From RGIG5299 sp045588575 (GTDB lineage: Bacteria > Bacillota > Clostridia > Oscillospirales > RGIG5299): a stretch of 64,000 bases of DNA. The translations under genes and the position numbers were made by a program. This document shows, piece by piece, positions 14,444 through 23,850 of the stretch (position 1 is its first letter; every line of letters begins with the position of its first letter). The stretch spans positions 62,001 to 126,000 of the forward strand of contig JAZNEJ010000008.1 of NCBI GenBank assembly GCA_045588575.1, in the 5' to 3' direction. The notes under the pieces were generated by a model, which saw nothing but the letters and a program-made list of their open reading frames with translations, was not told where the DNA came from and did not search any database.

Positions 14444-15820
14444 TTATAAAAGAGATTTGTCAAAATTAAGCGGTCTTTTGAGATATTCGTGCGGAAATTT
14501 ACAGTTGCCTTCTCTTAAAACACGTCCGTCTTTAAGAATTTTCGAAACGCTGCCGGCACCGCAAGCTATAACGGTTTGCACTTCCTCCATCATATAGATA
14601 TTGTAAAGACATTTTCCGTTATCTTTTGCCCAGCCAATGTTTTCAAGGTTAGACGAAATATTTCTCTGTCGGTAAAGATAATAAGGCAAATAGCCGCTTT
14701 CAGCAAGAGCGGCCGCCGAAAAATCAACCATTTCGCAAACCTCGGGGTTTTCGTAGGCTTCGTTATCCGCCGCTCTTTTTTTGCAAAGAGTGTGTACCGT
14801 AAGCGACGGTATATTTTCATTTATAAGCGTTAAAAGCGTGTTTTTAAAGCTTTCAAGGCTTTCGCCGTTAAGACCTGCAATAACGTCGGAATTTATGCGG
14901 TTAAGGCCTTTATTTCTAACCGTTTCCAAGGCGTTAAAAAAGTCTTTTGCGGTGTGGTTTCTTCCAATTCTTTTTAAAACCTCGTCGTTTAGGCTTTGGG
15001 GGTTAACCGAAATACGAATATCTGTCGAAACGTTTGCAAGCGCTCTCGCTTTTTCTTCGGTTATGCAATCCGGTCTGCCCGCCTCGAAGGTTATTTCTTT
15101 GAAATTATCTAAATTAAAAGCGGTGTTAAGCGTTTCAAAAAGTGAAGATATTTCGTCTGCCGATAAAACTGCGGGAGTTCCTCCGCCTATATAAAGCGTT
15201 TCGGGAGATAATCCCTTTTCTTTTAAAATTTCGCCCTTTTTAAAAATTTCCTCTTTTAATTTTTCCAAATAAACGGGCAAAAGTCCCTTGGCGTTTGAAA
15301 TTGAGTGAGAAACGAATGAGCAGTAGGCGCATCTGGTGGGACAAAACGGAATGCCAACGTAAATGCTAACGCCGTTTTCACGTTTTTCCTTTTCTGCTTT
15401 AAGCGTTTCCTTCGCAGTTTTGATTGCAATGTCGGCTTTCGAGGGAGAAAGATAGTAAAAATCCCTTAAAAGCTCTAACGTTTTCTCTTCTCCGTCTTGC
15501 TTTAAATGTCTTTCAACGGGCTTTAACGGCCTAATTCCCATTAAAGTTCCCCACGGAACCGAAACGTTTTTCAATTTAGATGCGGCTCTGAAAAACGCCC
15601 GTTTTATTGCGGTGCTTTCGTTTCTTTTTAAAACGGTGGCGTCATCGTTTAACTCAAACGGCTCGGTTTCGGTTTGGGTTTTTCCGTTAAAATTAACCGA
15701 AACGGTATATGAAAGGGGAGTCTTTTCAATTGTCAAAACGCCGTCGTCTTTTGGGAAAAAGTGGCAGCAAAGAAGCTCCGCCTCATATTTAGGATTGCAA
15801 TTTATGAAATTAAAGGTCAT
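14444..15820 (-). CDS. hemZ: Coproporphyrinogen III dehydrogenase-like radical SAM protein HemZ
   Basis: About 458 aa. The radical SAM cluster motif is visible as PFCPTRCAYCSF (near residue 170) followed by YIGGGTPAVLSADE. The N-terminal domain and length fit HemZ rather than HemN. HemZ-type enzymes are assigned to oxygen-independent coproporphyrinogen oxidation, although many relatives act in heme chaperoning or other roles. The start is ATG 15820 or GTG 15829; neither has a strong ribosome site. No other heme genes lie nearby, so the substrate is unconfirmed. Confidence 0.85.
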   Translation of the reverse strand: MTFNFINCNPKYEAELLCCHFFPKDDGVLTIEKTPLSYTVSVNFNGKTQTETEPFELNDDATVLKRNESTAIKRAFFRAASKLKNVSVPWGTLMGIRPLKPVERHLKQDGEEKTLELLRDFYYLSPSKADIAIKTAKETLKAEKEKRENGVSIYVGIPFCPTRCAYCSFVSHSISNAKGLLPVYLEKLKEEIFKKGEILKEKGLSPETLYIGGGTPAVLSADEISSLFETLNTAFNLDNFKEITFEAGRPDCITEEKARALANVSTDIRISVNPQSLNDEVLKRIGRNHTAKDFFNALETVRNKGLNRINSDVIAGLNGESLESFKNTLLTLINENIPSLTVHTLCKKRAADNEAYENPEVCEMVDFSAAALAESGYLPYYLYRQRNISSNLENIGWAKDNGKCLYNIYMMEEVQTVIACGAGSVSKILKDGRVLREGNCKFPHEYLKRPLNFDKSLL

Positions 15821-15834
15821 AAAATTCACACATT

Positions 15835-16446
15835 TCAGTTAAAATACGGGTTATATTTTTTCTCATCAAAAAGAGTTGTTGAAACGTCGTGCCCGGGGAG
15901 CACGGTGAGATTTTCGGATATTGTAAAAAGCTTTTCGGTAACCGATTTTTTTAAAAGTTCAAGGTCGCCGTCAACAAGGTCGGTTCTTCCCACGTTGTTT
16001 TTAAAAAGAAGGTCGCCTGTGAAAAGATATTCGTTTGCTCTAATGCACATTCCTCCCGCCGAATGTCCGGGAGTGTAAATAAAAGTCAGATTAATAGAGC
16101 CGACGGTTAAGGTATCTCCGTCGTTTACTATAATATCCGCCTCGGGCGGCTCCTCTTGAATACCCGAAAACCAGCAAAGAAGCGTTTTGCTCTTATCGTG
16201 AATATGCTCCGCATCAAAACGGGAGGTAATAAGCTTCGCGCCCGTTTTTTCAATAACGCTTTTTGCCGCAAGAATATGGTCGAAATGGCAGTGAGTGAAA
16301 ATTACGTAATGCACTTTAAGCCCATTAAGCTCGGGCAAAATTTTCCAAGCGTTAGCGCCCGGGTCAACTACTATTGCATTATTATTTTCATCTGAAAGAA
16401 TATAACAGTTTGCAGCCAAAGGGCCCAGCGTAAGAGTTTTAAGCAA
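15835..16446 (-). CDS. Metallo-beta-lactamase-fold hydrolase (YqgX/glyoxalase II-like)
   Basis: 203 aa with TTG start (LGPLAANCYIL is the usual opening). The metal site HCHFDH, GHSAGGMC and the final GHD near residue 190 are all present, giving a two-zinc hydrolase. Short relatives in Firmicutes are annotated as hydroxyacylglutathione-hydrolase-like, but glutathione is usually absent in Clostridia, so the thioester substrate is uncertain. It lies one base after the relA stop and just before hemZ. Confidence 0.9.
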   Translation of the reverse strand: MLKTLTLGPLAANCYILSDENNNAIVVDPGANAWKILPELNGLKVHYVIFTHCHFDHILAAKSVIEKTGAKLITSRFDAEHIHDKSKTLLCWFSGIQEEPPEADIIVNDGDTLTVGSINLTFIYTPGHSAGGMCIRANEYLFTGDLLFKNNVGRTDLVDGDLELLKKSVTEKLFTISENLTVLPGHDVSTTLFDEKKYNPYFN

Positions 16447-16447
16447 G

Positions 16448-18598
16448 TTAAATCACGCTTCTTTCTGCCGTTTCAACTCCTTCGATTCTCGAAAGCTTTG
16501 AAATAATATAGTTAAGATGCTCGGCGCTGTTAACATCTATATTTATTATGGTAAGAGAATCGCCGTCTTTATGCTCTCTTGCGGTTAAGCCGTGAATTAC
16601 AATGTGCATTGCGGCAAGAGCGGCAGTAACGTCGGCAACCAAGCCAATGCGACGCTTTGAGGTTATTGCAATGTTAACGGGGAATTCGCCGTTTTTAACG
16701 TCCCATTTTGCGCGCACCAATCGCTTGGCGTTTTCCTCCGAGCAGTTAATAACGTTGGGGCAGTCGGCCTTGTGAATTGAAACGCCGTAGCCTCTGGTTA
16801 TAAAGCCCACGATTTTATCTCCGGGTAGCGGAGAGCAACATTTTGCAAGACGGGTAAGACAATCGTCAAGACCTTCAACGCAAATATTGCTTGAAATTTT
16901 ATGCTCGTTTCTCGAAAGAGTTTCGGTGAAAATATCTTGCTCCTCTTCCTCTTTGCCGCGCATTTTAACGTAATCGTCTTTAAGACGGGGCATAATTTTG
17001 GAAATGGTTATACCGCCGTAGCCGATTGAATTATAAAGCTCGTCTTCGCTTAAATTATGCTTTTCGCAAACAGGCTTTAACAAAGCCGCTTTTTCATCGT
17101 CTTTAACGAAAATGCCGTTTCGGCGAAGCTCACGGTCGAGCTCCTCCTTTGCGGTTTTAATGTTTTCATCTCGGCATTCCTTTTTAAACCATTGGCGGAT
17201 TTTATTGCGAGCCTCGCTCGTTTTTGCAATTTTAAGCCAATCTCGCTTGGGGAAAGAGTTTGCCGTTGTGGTTATTTCAACTATATCGCCGTTTGAAAGA
17301 GTAAAAGAGAATTCAACGGGCTTGCCGTTTACCTTTGCGGCAGTCATTTTATTGCCTATGTGCGAGTGTATTTTATAGGCAAAGTCGATAGGCGTTGCGC
17401 CCAAAGGAAGCGTTATAACGTCGCCCGTGGGGGTGAAAACGAAAACCTCATCGGCAAAAAAGTCAATTTTAAAGGTGCGGAAAAAGTCTTCGGGCTCGGT
17501 GGACGTTTTTTGAATTTCAAGAAAATCTCTAACCCAGCCGAGCTTGGTATCGACTGAGGTTTTTCCGAAAATTCCGCTTTTATATTTCCAATGCGCCGCA
17601 ATGCCCAACTCTGCGGTGTTGTGCATATCCCACGTTCTTATTTGCACTTCAAGCGGAATGCCCTCTTTGCCTATAACGGTGGTGTGAAGCGACTGATACA
17701 TATTTTGCTTGGGAGTTGAAATATAATCCTTAAAACGTCCGGGAATGGGCTTAAAAAGGTCGTGAACAACGCCCAAAACGTTATAGCAATCGGTTATGGT
17801 ATCAACTATTATGCGAATTGCAAAAAGGTCGTAAATTTCCGAAAAGCTTTTGTTGCCCATATACATTTTACGGTAAACGCTGTAAATGTGTTTAACGCGG
17901 CTTTCAATGTGAATGGTTTTACCGCCTATTTCCAAGCGGCTTCTAAGCTGACGCTTAACCGACGAAAAAAGATTATCGCCTATTTCACGGCAATTTTGCA
18001 TCTGCTCAATTATGTGGTTATAGCCAAATGGGTCAAGATATTTTATTGAAAGGTCTTCAAGCTCGTGCTTCATTTTTTGAATTCCCAAGCGGTGAGCAAG
18101 AGGCGCGTAAACCTCCATTGTTTCAAGGGCGGTCTGACGCTGCTTTTCGGGAATTCGGTAACCGAGAGTACGAATGTTATGAAGTCTGTCGGCAAGCTTA
18201 ATTAAAATAACTCTTATATCTTTTGCCATTGCAAGAAACATTTTGCGAAGAGTTTCAATTTGTTGCTCTTCCTTTGAGCTATACGGAATTTTTCCAAGCT
18301 TGGTAACGCCGTCAACAAGCTCTGCGACGTCTGCTCCAAAGGTTTTTTTAATTTCGGCAAGAGAAATATCGGTGTCTTCAACGGTATCGTGCAAAAGCGC
18401 GGCAACGATAGCCTCGGTATCGGAACCGTATTCCGAAAGAATAACGGCAACGTTAACGGGGTGTGAAATGTAAGGGTCGCCGCTTTCTCTTTTCTGGTCC
18501 TTGTGGGCCGCCTCGGCGAGCTTATATGCCTTTTCTATTTTTTCGTAATCGTATTTAAGACCGCTTGCACGAAGCGATTTCATTAAAACGTCAAGCAT
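16448..18598 (-). CDS. relA: Bifunctional (p)ppGpp synthetase/hydrolase RelA/SpoT
   Basis: 716 aa in the usual order. The HD hydrolase domain has HDTVED at 70-75. The synthetase domain includes RFKDYISTPKQNMYQSLHT, followed by TGS (about 385-445, VFTPTGDVITLPLGATPIDFAY), a zinc-finger/helical region with CC (LAKCCSPLPGD) and a C-terminal ACT domain. Both catalytic motifs look intact, so synthesis and hydrolysis are both expected. A GGAGG site precedes the start, which overlaps the end of recJ by 8 bp. Confidence 0.96.
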   Translation of the reverse strand: MLDVLMKSLRASGLKYDYEKIEKAYKLAEAAHKDQKRESGDPYISHPVNVAVILSEYGSDTEAIVAALLHDTVEDTDISLAEIKKTFGADVAELVDGVTKLGKIPYSSKEEQQIETLRKMFLAMAKDIRVILIKLADRLHNIRTLGYRIPEKQRQTALETMEVYAPLAHRLGIQKMKHELEDLSIKYLDPFGYNHIIEQMQNCREIGDNLFSSVKRQLRSRLEIGGKTIHIESRVKHIYSVYRKMYMGNKSFSEIYDLFAIRIIVDTITDCYNVLGVVHDLFKPIPGRFKDYISTPKQNMYQSLHTTVIGKEGIPLEVQIRTWDMHNTAELGIAAHWKYKSGIFGKTSVDTKLGWVRDFLEIQKTSTEPEDFFRTFKIDFFADEVFVFTPTGDVITLPLGATPIDFAYKIHSHIGNKMTAAKVNGKPVEFSFTLSNGDIVEITTTANSFPKRDWLKIAKTSEARNKIRQWFKKECRDENIKTAKEELDRELRRNGIFVKDDEKAALLKPVCEKHNLSEDELYNSIGYGGITISKIMPRLKDDYVKMRGKEEEEQDIFTETLSRNEHKISSNICVEGLDDCLTRLAKCCSPLPGDKIVGFITRGYGVSIHKADCPNVINCSEENAKRLVRAKWDVKNGEFPVNIAITSKRRIGLVADVTAALAAMHIVIHGLTAREHKDGDSLTIINIDVNSAEHLNYIISKLSRIEGVETAERSVI

Positions 18599-20633
18599 CG
18601 GAGTTTCCTCCTTTTTCTTTGAGAATACGGTAGGTTTGGCTGTTTCCGAGCAAAACCGAGCCGTTTACGTTTATATCGTTTAAAACGAGAGCCTGCTCGT
18701 TATGAGAGGTTTTTATTATGTTAAGCTCGTTAAAAATTTTAACGCCTAAAAGCGCTTTATTTTCGGTTAAGGCTATTCCTCTTTCGGAAGATATATGCTC
18801 GGCAAGCGAGTTTCTTCCCAAAATAACGCAGTTTTCCTTGGCTCTCGCTTTGAAATATCTGAAAACATCGCGAAGCTCTTCAACCGAGGGAACGTCGGCT
18901 TCACCAACGTTTTCGGGCAAGGGCTCGGAAATTTCATTTAAAAGGAAGATGTCTTTAACAATAAGCTGCGCGGTAACCTTATCTTTAAAGCGGTTTTCCG
19001 AAACAGACGCCATAACGTCTATTCTGTCGCCCGCCTTGCAAAGCACGGAATCGTAGGGTTTATCGAAAACCATTGCGAAAATTTCATTTGCGCCGTCGGA
19101 CAAAACAAGACGTGAAAATTTTCTTTCGGTAATAGGTGTAACCGATTTTACCAAAAGGTTTTTAAACATAAACACGGGCGGCAAATTAGAGGTTCCCGAA
19201 GGTTCAAAGCGTGAAAGCTCGTGGCAAAGAGCAAGATTAACGTCGGAAAGCTTAATTTCGCAATCGGCGGTAATTTTGCCCACAAGCATTTCGGGAGTTA
19301 TAACCTTTTTGGCATATTCGTTAATTGCCTTTTTAAAAAGCGGAATATTTTCGGCAGAAAGAGAAAGCCCTGCCGCAAGCTCATGGCCGCCGTATTTTTC
19401 CAATAATTCCTTGCTTTCGGCAAACGCCTCGAAAAGATTAAAGCCGGGAATGCTTCTGCCGCTTCCTTTCGATTTTCCGTCCTCTTCAACCGAAATTAAA
19501 ACGGAGGGGAGATAATAGCGGTCGGTAAGTCGAGAAGCAATAATTCCTATAACGCCGTGATGCCAAGAGCTACCCGAAAGAACTATTACACGCTCGTTTT
19601 CAAAATCTATTTGAGTTTTTAAAGCTGCCTCGGCCTCTTCCATTATTTTTGCCTCGGTGCTTCTTCTCAAATCGTTTTCTTCGCAGAGAATATTTGCATA
19701 TTTAAGTGCTTCCTCGGGCGTTTTTGCCATAAACAAAGCGACTGCGTTTTCGGTTGAACCCATTCTTCCCGCCGCATTTATTCTGGGAGAAAGCATATAA
19801 CCAATCGACTGCGAGGTGATATCTCTTTGCTTTTTGTTTAAAAGCGAGATGAGCGCCGAAATTCCGAGCGAAGCTTCGCCTCGGTTGATTTTTTTAAGGC
19901 CTGCTTTTGCAATTTCGCGGTTTTCCGAAAGAAGCGGAACCACGTCGGCAATTGTGCCTATTGCAATAATATCGCCGTATTGCTCTAAAATTCTCTTTTC
20001 GCTTCCCTCTCCCTCAACGCCGCAAATAAGCTTAAAGGCAACGCCAACGCCGGCAAGCTCTCTGAAAGGATAGTTCGGTGAAAGCTTGGGATTTATAACG
20101 GCAGACGCCTTGGGAAGAGCGTTATTGCATTCGTGATGGTCGGTTATAATAAAATCGAGCCCGAAATTCATTCCCTCTTCAATTTCCGAAACAGCGGTTA
20201 TTCCGTTGTCAACCGTTATAACGAGCGACGCGCCCTGCTCCTTTATTTTGGAAAGCGCGGCAAGATTTAAGCCGTAGCCCTCGCCGGTTCTTTCGGGAAT
20301 ATAATAATCGGGCGAAAGACCTTTTGAGGTAAGATATTTAACCATGAGAGAAACGGAGGTAATACCGTCAACGTCGTAGTCGCCGTAAATAACAACCTTT
20401 TCCTTGGCTTCAATAGCGGCTTTAAGACGGTTAACCGCCGCCTCCATTCCGTCGATTAAAAACGGATTGAAAAATTCAAAGGGAGATGCCGAAAAGAAGA
20501 CGTCTGCCTCGTTTTTATTATCGCCCACACGGTTATAAAGCACCCTTGCGGCAATTTCACTTATTCTGTATTCTGTTTGATAAAATTTAACGGTTTTTTC
20601 GTCCTGTGATAAAAACTGCCTTGCTTTTCGCAT
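18591..20633 (-). CDS. recJ: Single-stranded-DNA-specific exonuclease RecJ
   Basis: 680 aa. DHH-family motifs: YGDYDVDGITS (about 83-93), TVDNG (about 140-144), TDHHECN (164-170), and the DHHA1-type GSGRSIPGFNLFEAF further on. The OB-fold domain follows and the C-terminal extension is short. RecJ degrades single-stranded DNA 5' to 3' in recombination and repair. The recJ-relA-MBL-hemZ order resembles other Clostridia. A promoter lies upstream at 20669-20697. Confidence 0.95.
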   Translation of the reverse strand: MRKARQFLSQDEKTVKFYQTEYRISEIAARVLYNRVGDNKNEADVFFSASPFEFFNPFLIDGMEAAVNRLKAAIEAKEKVVIYGDYDVDGITSVSLMVKYLTSKGLSPDYYIPERTGEGYGLNLAALSKIKEQGASLVITVDNGITAVSEIEEGMNFGLDFIITDHHECNNALPKASAVINPKLSPNYPFRELAGVGVAFKLICGVEGEGSEKRILEQYGDIIAIGTIADVVPLLSENREIAKAGLKKINRGEASLGISALISLLNKKQRDITSQSIGYMLSPRINAAGRMGSTENAVALFMAKTPEEALKYANILCEENDLRRSTEAKIMEEAEAALKTQIDFENERVIVLSGSSWHHGVIGIIASRLTDRYYLPSVLISVEEDGKSKGSGRSIPGFNLFEAFAESKELLEKYGGHELAAGLSLSAENIPLFKKAINEYAKKVITPEMLVGKITADCEIKLSDVNLALCHELSRFEPSGTSNLPPVFMFKNLLVKSVTPITERKFSRLVLSDGANEIFAMVFDKPYDSVLCKAGDRIDVMASVSENRFKDKVTAQLIVKDIFLLNEISEPLPENVGEADVPSVEELRDVFRYFKARAKENCVILGRNSLAEHISSERGIALTENKALLGVKIFNELNIIKTSHNEQALVLNDINVNGSVLLGNSQTYRILKEKGGNSDA

Positions 20634-20668
20634 TTTATTTTTCCTCGTAAAAACTATATTATTATATT

Positions 20669-20697
20669 ATTATATAATATTTTTATCGGTTAAGCAA
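20669..20697 (-). promoter_or_regulatory. Promoter of recJ-relA
   Basis: On the - strand TTGCTT (20697-20692), 17-base spacer, TATAAT (20674-20669), in a very AT-rich stretch 36 bases before the recJ start. Confidence 0.65.
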
Positions 20698-20717
20698 TGA
20701 AAATTTTTTAAACAAAA

Positions 20718-20748
20718 AATAAAAGATGCTTAAAAAGCATCTTTTATT
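20718..20748 (-). terminator. Terminator after the pyridoxine-type kinase gene
   Basis: AATAAAAGATGCT pairs with AGCATCTTTTATT across a TAAAA loop. On the - strand it is followed by TTTTTTGTTT. Confidence 0.88.
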
Positions 20749-20758
20749 TGAAAATCAC

Positions 20759-21598
20759 TTATTTCTCGGGATTATTAAGCTTATATAAAAGCGGCTCGAA
20801 AAGAATATTTCCGCCGTTTTCGGAATTTACGGTGTATATCATAACGTCTTTAACAAACTCAGCGGCGCAAAGAAGAGCATTATCAATCGTCTTGTTTTGC
20901 AGAATTTTGCCGAAAAACACCGATGAAAAAAGGTCGCCCGTGCCGTCGAAGCGACAGCCTTCATATTTAACGGCGGTTTCAAAAAATCCCAATTCGGTGT
21001 CGAATAACACGTTTGTAACAAGCTCGCCTTTTCTTATTCCCGTTATAACAACGGTTTTCGGCCCCAGCTTCGAAAGAGCTTTGGCAACTTCTTTAACCTT
21101 TTCAACAGAGGGATATTCCTCGTAAGGTAATCCCAACAGAATTGTTGCCTCGGTGTAGTTGGGGGTTATTACGTCGGCGCTTTTAACAAGATGCATCATC
21201 TCGGCGCACATTTCGTCGGTGTAGGTTTTATATTTTTTGCCGTTATCTCCCATAACGGGGTCAACCGCTTTTAAAGCATTGGGATATTCTTTAAAAAGAC
21301 TCAAAACCGTTTTTATCTGAGCGGCGCTTCCCAAAAATCCGCTGTAAATGCAATCCAAGCTGAAATCAAGAGAAGAAAAATGCTCTTTTATTTTAACCAT
21401 TTCGTCATCGAGCGGCAAGAAGGTTGCGCCCGAAATTCCCGTGTGAGTAGAAAGAATGGCGGTGGGAAGCGGCACCGTTTCAAGCCCCATTGCCGACATA
21501 ACGGGCAAAACCACCGTGAGCGAGCTTTTGCCGAAGCAGGAAATATCGTGAACGGCAATAACTCTCTTTATTTTGTTGTTATTTTCAACGCTTTCCAT
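20759..21598 (-). CDS. Pyridoxamine/pyridoxal kinase (PdxY/PdxK-like ribokinase family)
   Basis: 279 aa. HDISCFGKSSLTVVLPVMSAMG near residue 17 and LSTHTG near 50 are the PdxK/PdxY pattern. VDPVMGDNGK (about 114-123) and GTGDLFSS (about 215-222) give the anion hole and catalytic Asp. It phosphorylates B6 vitamers with ATP. The gene has its own terminator and no B6 neighbours, but yggS at 1498 handles the product. GGGAG is the likely ribosome site, at slightly long spacing. Confidence 0.88.
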   Translation of the reverse strand: MESVENNNKIKRVIAVHDISCFGKSSLTVVLPVMSAMGLETVPLPTAILSTHTGISGATFLPLDDEMVKIKEHFSSLDFSLDCIYSGFLGSAAQIKTVLSLFKEYPNALKAVDPVMGDNGKKYKTYTDEMCAEMMHLVKSADVITPNYTEATILLGLPYEEYPSVEKVKEVAKALSKLGPKTVVITGIRKGELVTNVLFDTELGFFETAVKYEGCRFDGTGDLFSSVFFGKILQNKTIDNALLCAAEFVKDVMIYTVNSENGGNILFEPLLYKLNNPEK

Positions 21599-21635
21599 GA
21601 GCCTTTTTACTCCCTTTTTTTAACAATTGAAAAAT

Positions 21636-21865
21636 TGGTTGTTTTAAGCAAAAAAAAATTATTATGTAAACCAAAACAACCATAAACGTAAAAAGTCGAT
21701 ATTCGTTTGCGGTTAATGGTAATTTTTAACAAAAATGCCGTTTTATTACGCTATATCTTGCTTTGACGGTTGTTGATAACTCTGTTGATAATGTTGATTG
21801 TATATTTTGACATATTTTACATATCAAATATTATGTAAACCTATGCACACTTAAAATTTTACATT
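21636..21865. promoter_or_regulatory. AT-rich intergenic region with DnaA-box-like cluster
   Basis: Three TGTTGATAA-like words lie in tandem (21771-21779, 21783-21791, and TGTTGATTG at 21792-21800), one mismatch from the DnaA box complement TGTGGATAA. A 12-base direct repeat ATTATGTAAACC occurs at 21661 and 21830. TGGTTGTTTT/AAAACAACCA forms an inverted repeat at about 21636-21682. No gene is seen here. Confidence 0.45.
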
Positions 21866-22471
21866 TCAACGGTTGTTTGCAAACTGGTCTATAATGCTGT
21901 TTAACATATCTACGCCCTGCTTTTTTTCTGCCGAAAAAAGCACGGGAGAAAGCATATTTGCGTTTGTTCCTTTAAGCATTTTTCTAAGAATTTTAGTGTT
22001 TTCAACAAGATTATTATCAGCGGCGGTAGGCGATAATTTATCGGCCTTTGTAAACACCGTACAGAAGGGAAGCTCGGTTGCCGCAAGATATTCGGTGAGC
22101 ATAAGGTCGGTGGGTTGCGGCTCGTGGCGAACGTCTATAAAATGCACCACCAAAAGAATATCTGCGCGAGATTCAAAAAAACCGTCTATTAACGAGCCCC
22201 AGCTTTTTTTCTGTTCCTTCGAAACCTTTGCATAGCCGAAACCGGGAAGGTCGGCAATATAAAAGCTGTCGTCGGTCTGATATAAATTTATTGAAGCGGT
22301 TTTGCCCGGCTTCGAGGAGGTGTGGGCAAGATTTTTTCTTCCCGCAAGAGCATTTATAGCGCTCGACTTGCCAACGTTTGAACGCCCCGCAAAGACAACG
22401 AAAGGCAGGTCGTTTGGGAGCTTTTTAAGGTCGAAAACCGACGTTATAAAAACAGGCTCTTTCTTTTTCAT
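21866..22471 (-). CDS. engB: Ribosome biogenesis GTP-binding protein EngB/YsxC
   Basis: 201 aa, TrmE-Era-EngA-EngB-septin GTPase. G1 is GRSNVGKSS (about 29-37), G3 is DLPGFGYAKVS, G4 is TKADKLS and G5 is FSAEKKQG. EngB helps late 50S subunit assembly. AAGAGGA precedes the ATG. The common partners lon and clpX are not adjacent; the gene follows a sigma/anti-sigma-like pair on the same strand. Confidence 0.96.
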   Translation of the reverse strand: MKKKEPVFITSVFDLKKLPNDLPFVVFAGRSNVGKSSAINALAGRKNLAHTSSKPGKTASINLYQTDDSFYIADLPGFGYAKVSKEQKKSWGSLIDGFFESRADILLVVHFIDVRHEPQPTDLMLTEYLAATELPFCTVFTKADKLSPTAADNNLVENTKILRKMLKGTNANMLSPVLFSAEKKQGVDMLNSIIDQFANNR

Positions 22472-22488
22472 AATAAAATCCTCTTAAC

Positions 22489-23292
22489 TTAAACGTCTAA
22501 AAATCTGACGAAAACAATTCCCTTTTCGGCATTTTTCGAAATGCCCTCGAATTTATCGTCGTTAACTTCTTCAAAGCCCATAAAGCCGTTTTGCAAAAGC
22601 GTTTGCTTAACGTCTTCCGCAAGTAAATCGGTGGAAAAAACCGTAACTCCCTCGGGTGAAAACTCGTTTACCGCATCCTTGTAAATAAGAGTATAATGCG
22701 CTTTGTTATCCTTCATTACCGAAATGGCTTTTCCGCGGCAAACCAAAACGTAGGCGAATTTTTCGCCGCGATACTCTTGAGAAAGATATTCGTCAATTCC
22801 GTAGGGGAGATAGGTTGAATAGTCAAGCGGGGTAGAATTTTCAACGTCGCTTGAGGCAGGCTCCTCCGACGGCGTATTGCTTGAGCTTTCGCTTGAAACG
22901 GGAGGAATCGAGCTTGTTACCTCAGAGGAGGTAACGTCCCCGTTTGATTCGGGTAAAAATCCGTCTTCAAAAAATCCAGTTAAAAAAGCAACGGCAAACG
23001 CAATCCATAAAACGAGCAAAACGGTTAAAACAATCCAAACAGCCGAAAAAGCCCGTGATTTCTTCTTCATTTTCGAGGTTTTAACGAAAGCGTCAACGGT
23101 TGAAGCTTTAAGCCTGTCGGGCGCTTTTTCCACAAGTTCGGAGGCTCCGCGCTTTATAAATCTTAAAGTTTGAAGATATTCTCTTTTTTCCGAAGCGGTA
23201 TCGGGATTTGAAAAAAGGGCGTCGTGCTCGGCGGCAGAAAGCTCGCCGTCTATAAAATCGCTTAATTTTTTCTTATCGCTAACTTTAATCAT
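22489..23292 (-). CDS. Anti-sigma-factor-like single-pass membrane protein
   Basis: 267 aa. The N-terminal cytoplasmic part opens LSDFIDGELSAAEHDALF, like the anti-sigma domain of RsiW-type proteins, but it lacks the zinc-binding HxxxCxxC. A membrane helix lies at about 82-107. Outside it is a Ser/Pro/Glu-rich linker (about 115-150) and a 110-residue soluble domain I do not recognise. It overlaps the sigma-like gene by 4 bp, which supports a sigma/anti-sigma pair. The sensed signal is unknown. Confidence 0.65.
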   Translation of the reverse strand: MIKVSDKKKLSDFIDGELSAAEHDALFSNPDTASEKREYLQTLRFIKRGASELVEKAPDRLKASTVDAFVKTSKMKKKSRAFSAVWIVLTVLLVLWIAFAVAFLTGFFEDGFLPESNGDVTSSEVTSSIPPVSSESSSNTPSEEPASSDVENSTPLDYSTYLPYGIDEYLSQEYRGEKFAYVLVCRGKAISVMKDNKAHYTLIYKDAVNEFSPEGVTVFSTDLLAEDVKQTLLQNGFMGFEEVNDDKFEGISKNAEKGIVFVRFLDV

Positions 23293-23828
23293 TTGTCATC
23301 ACCGCCGTTTACCGAAAAATCGCCTATTTCATTCAAAGATTCTCTGACCTTTTCTCTCAAAAGAAAAACCGCGGTAGAAAGGTCATCTTCTTCGGCATCG
23401 TAAATTTCGCAAATAACACTTCTGGGAAGCGAAATAACGTCGGCAAAAATAAAAAGACTGCGTTCCTTTTTATTAAGCTGCGAAAGCACGTTAACAAGCG
23501 CTTCCGAAATTTGATTTTTCTTGTTAAAACCCGAAATATCGTAAAGAGTTTCTTTGCCCTCTTTTTTATCCTCTGTTGCTTTTTTGTCGCACCATGCCTT
23601 TAAAACGGCAAAATATGCAGCCAAAACCGATGCATTTTTTAAAAGCATAGCCGTTTTGTTTAAAAATACGGCAAAGCTTTCTCTAACCGCCTGCTCGGCA
23701 ATTAAACGGTTAGAAAAGAACAAATAAGCGTATGAATAAGCTTTATCGCCAACGGCGTCGAAAAAGGCGTCAACCGCCTCGGGAGCCTGCTTTATAAGCT
23801 GTTTTTTAAAATCGTTGTTAAATTCCAT
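23289..23828 (-). CDS. Degenerate ECF sigma-factor-like protein
   Basis: 179 aa. The overall layout resembles region 2 (about 20-75, with AYLFFSNRLIAEQAVRESF), a linker, and region 4 (about 115-165, LSQLNKKERSLFIFADVISLPRSVICEIYDAEED), the helix-turn-helix part of an ECF sigma factor. The match is weak and the DNA-reading helix is unusual, so it may be a divergent or regulatory form. Partner and position support the call: the next gene is a membrane anti-sigma-like protein overlapping by 4 bp. Confidence 0.6.
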   Translation of the reverse strand: MEFNNDFKKQLIKQAPEAVDAFFDAVGDKAYSYAYLFFSNRLIAEQAVRESFAVFLNKTAMLLKNASVLAAYFAVLKAWCDKKATEDKKEGKETLYDISGFNKKNQISEALVNVLSQLNKKERSLFIFADVISLPRSVICEIYDAEEDDLSTAVFLLREKVRESLNEIGDFSVNGGDDK

Positions 23829-23850
23829 AAGCCTGCACCTTTCGTTAATA

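Noticed and set aside
21600..21865. Chromosomal replication origin
   Set aside because: DnaA-box-like words are present, but no dnaA, dnaN, rpmH or gidA are near and no skew information is available.
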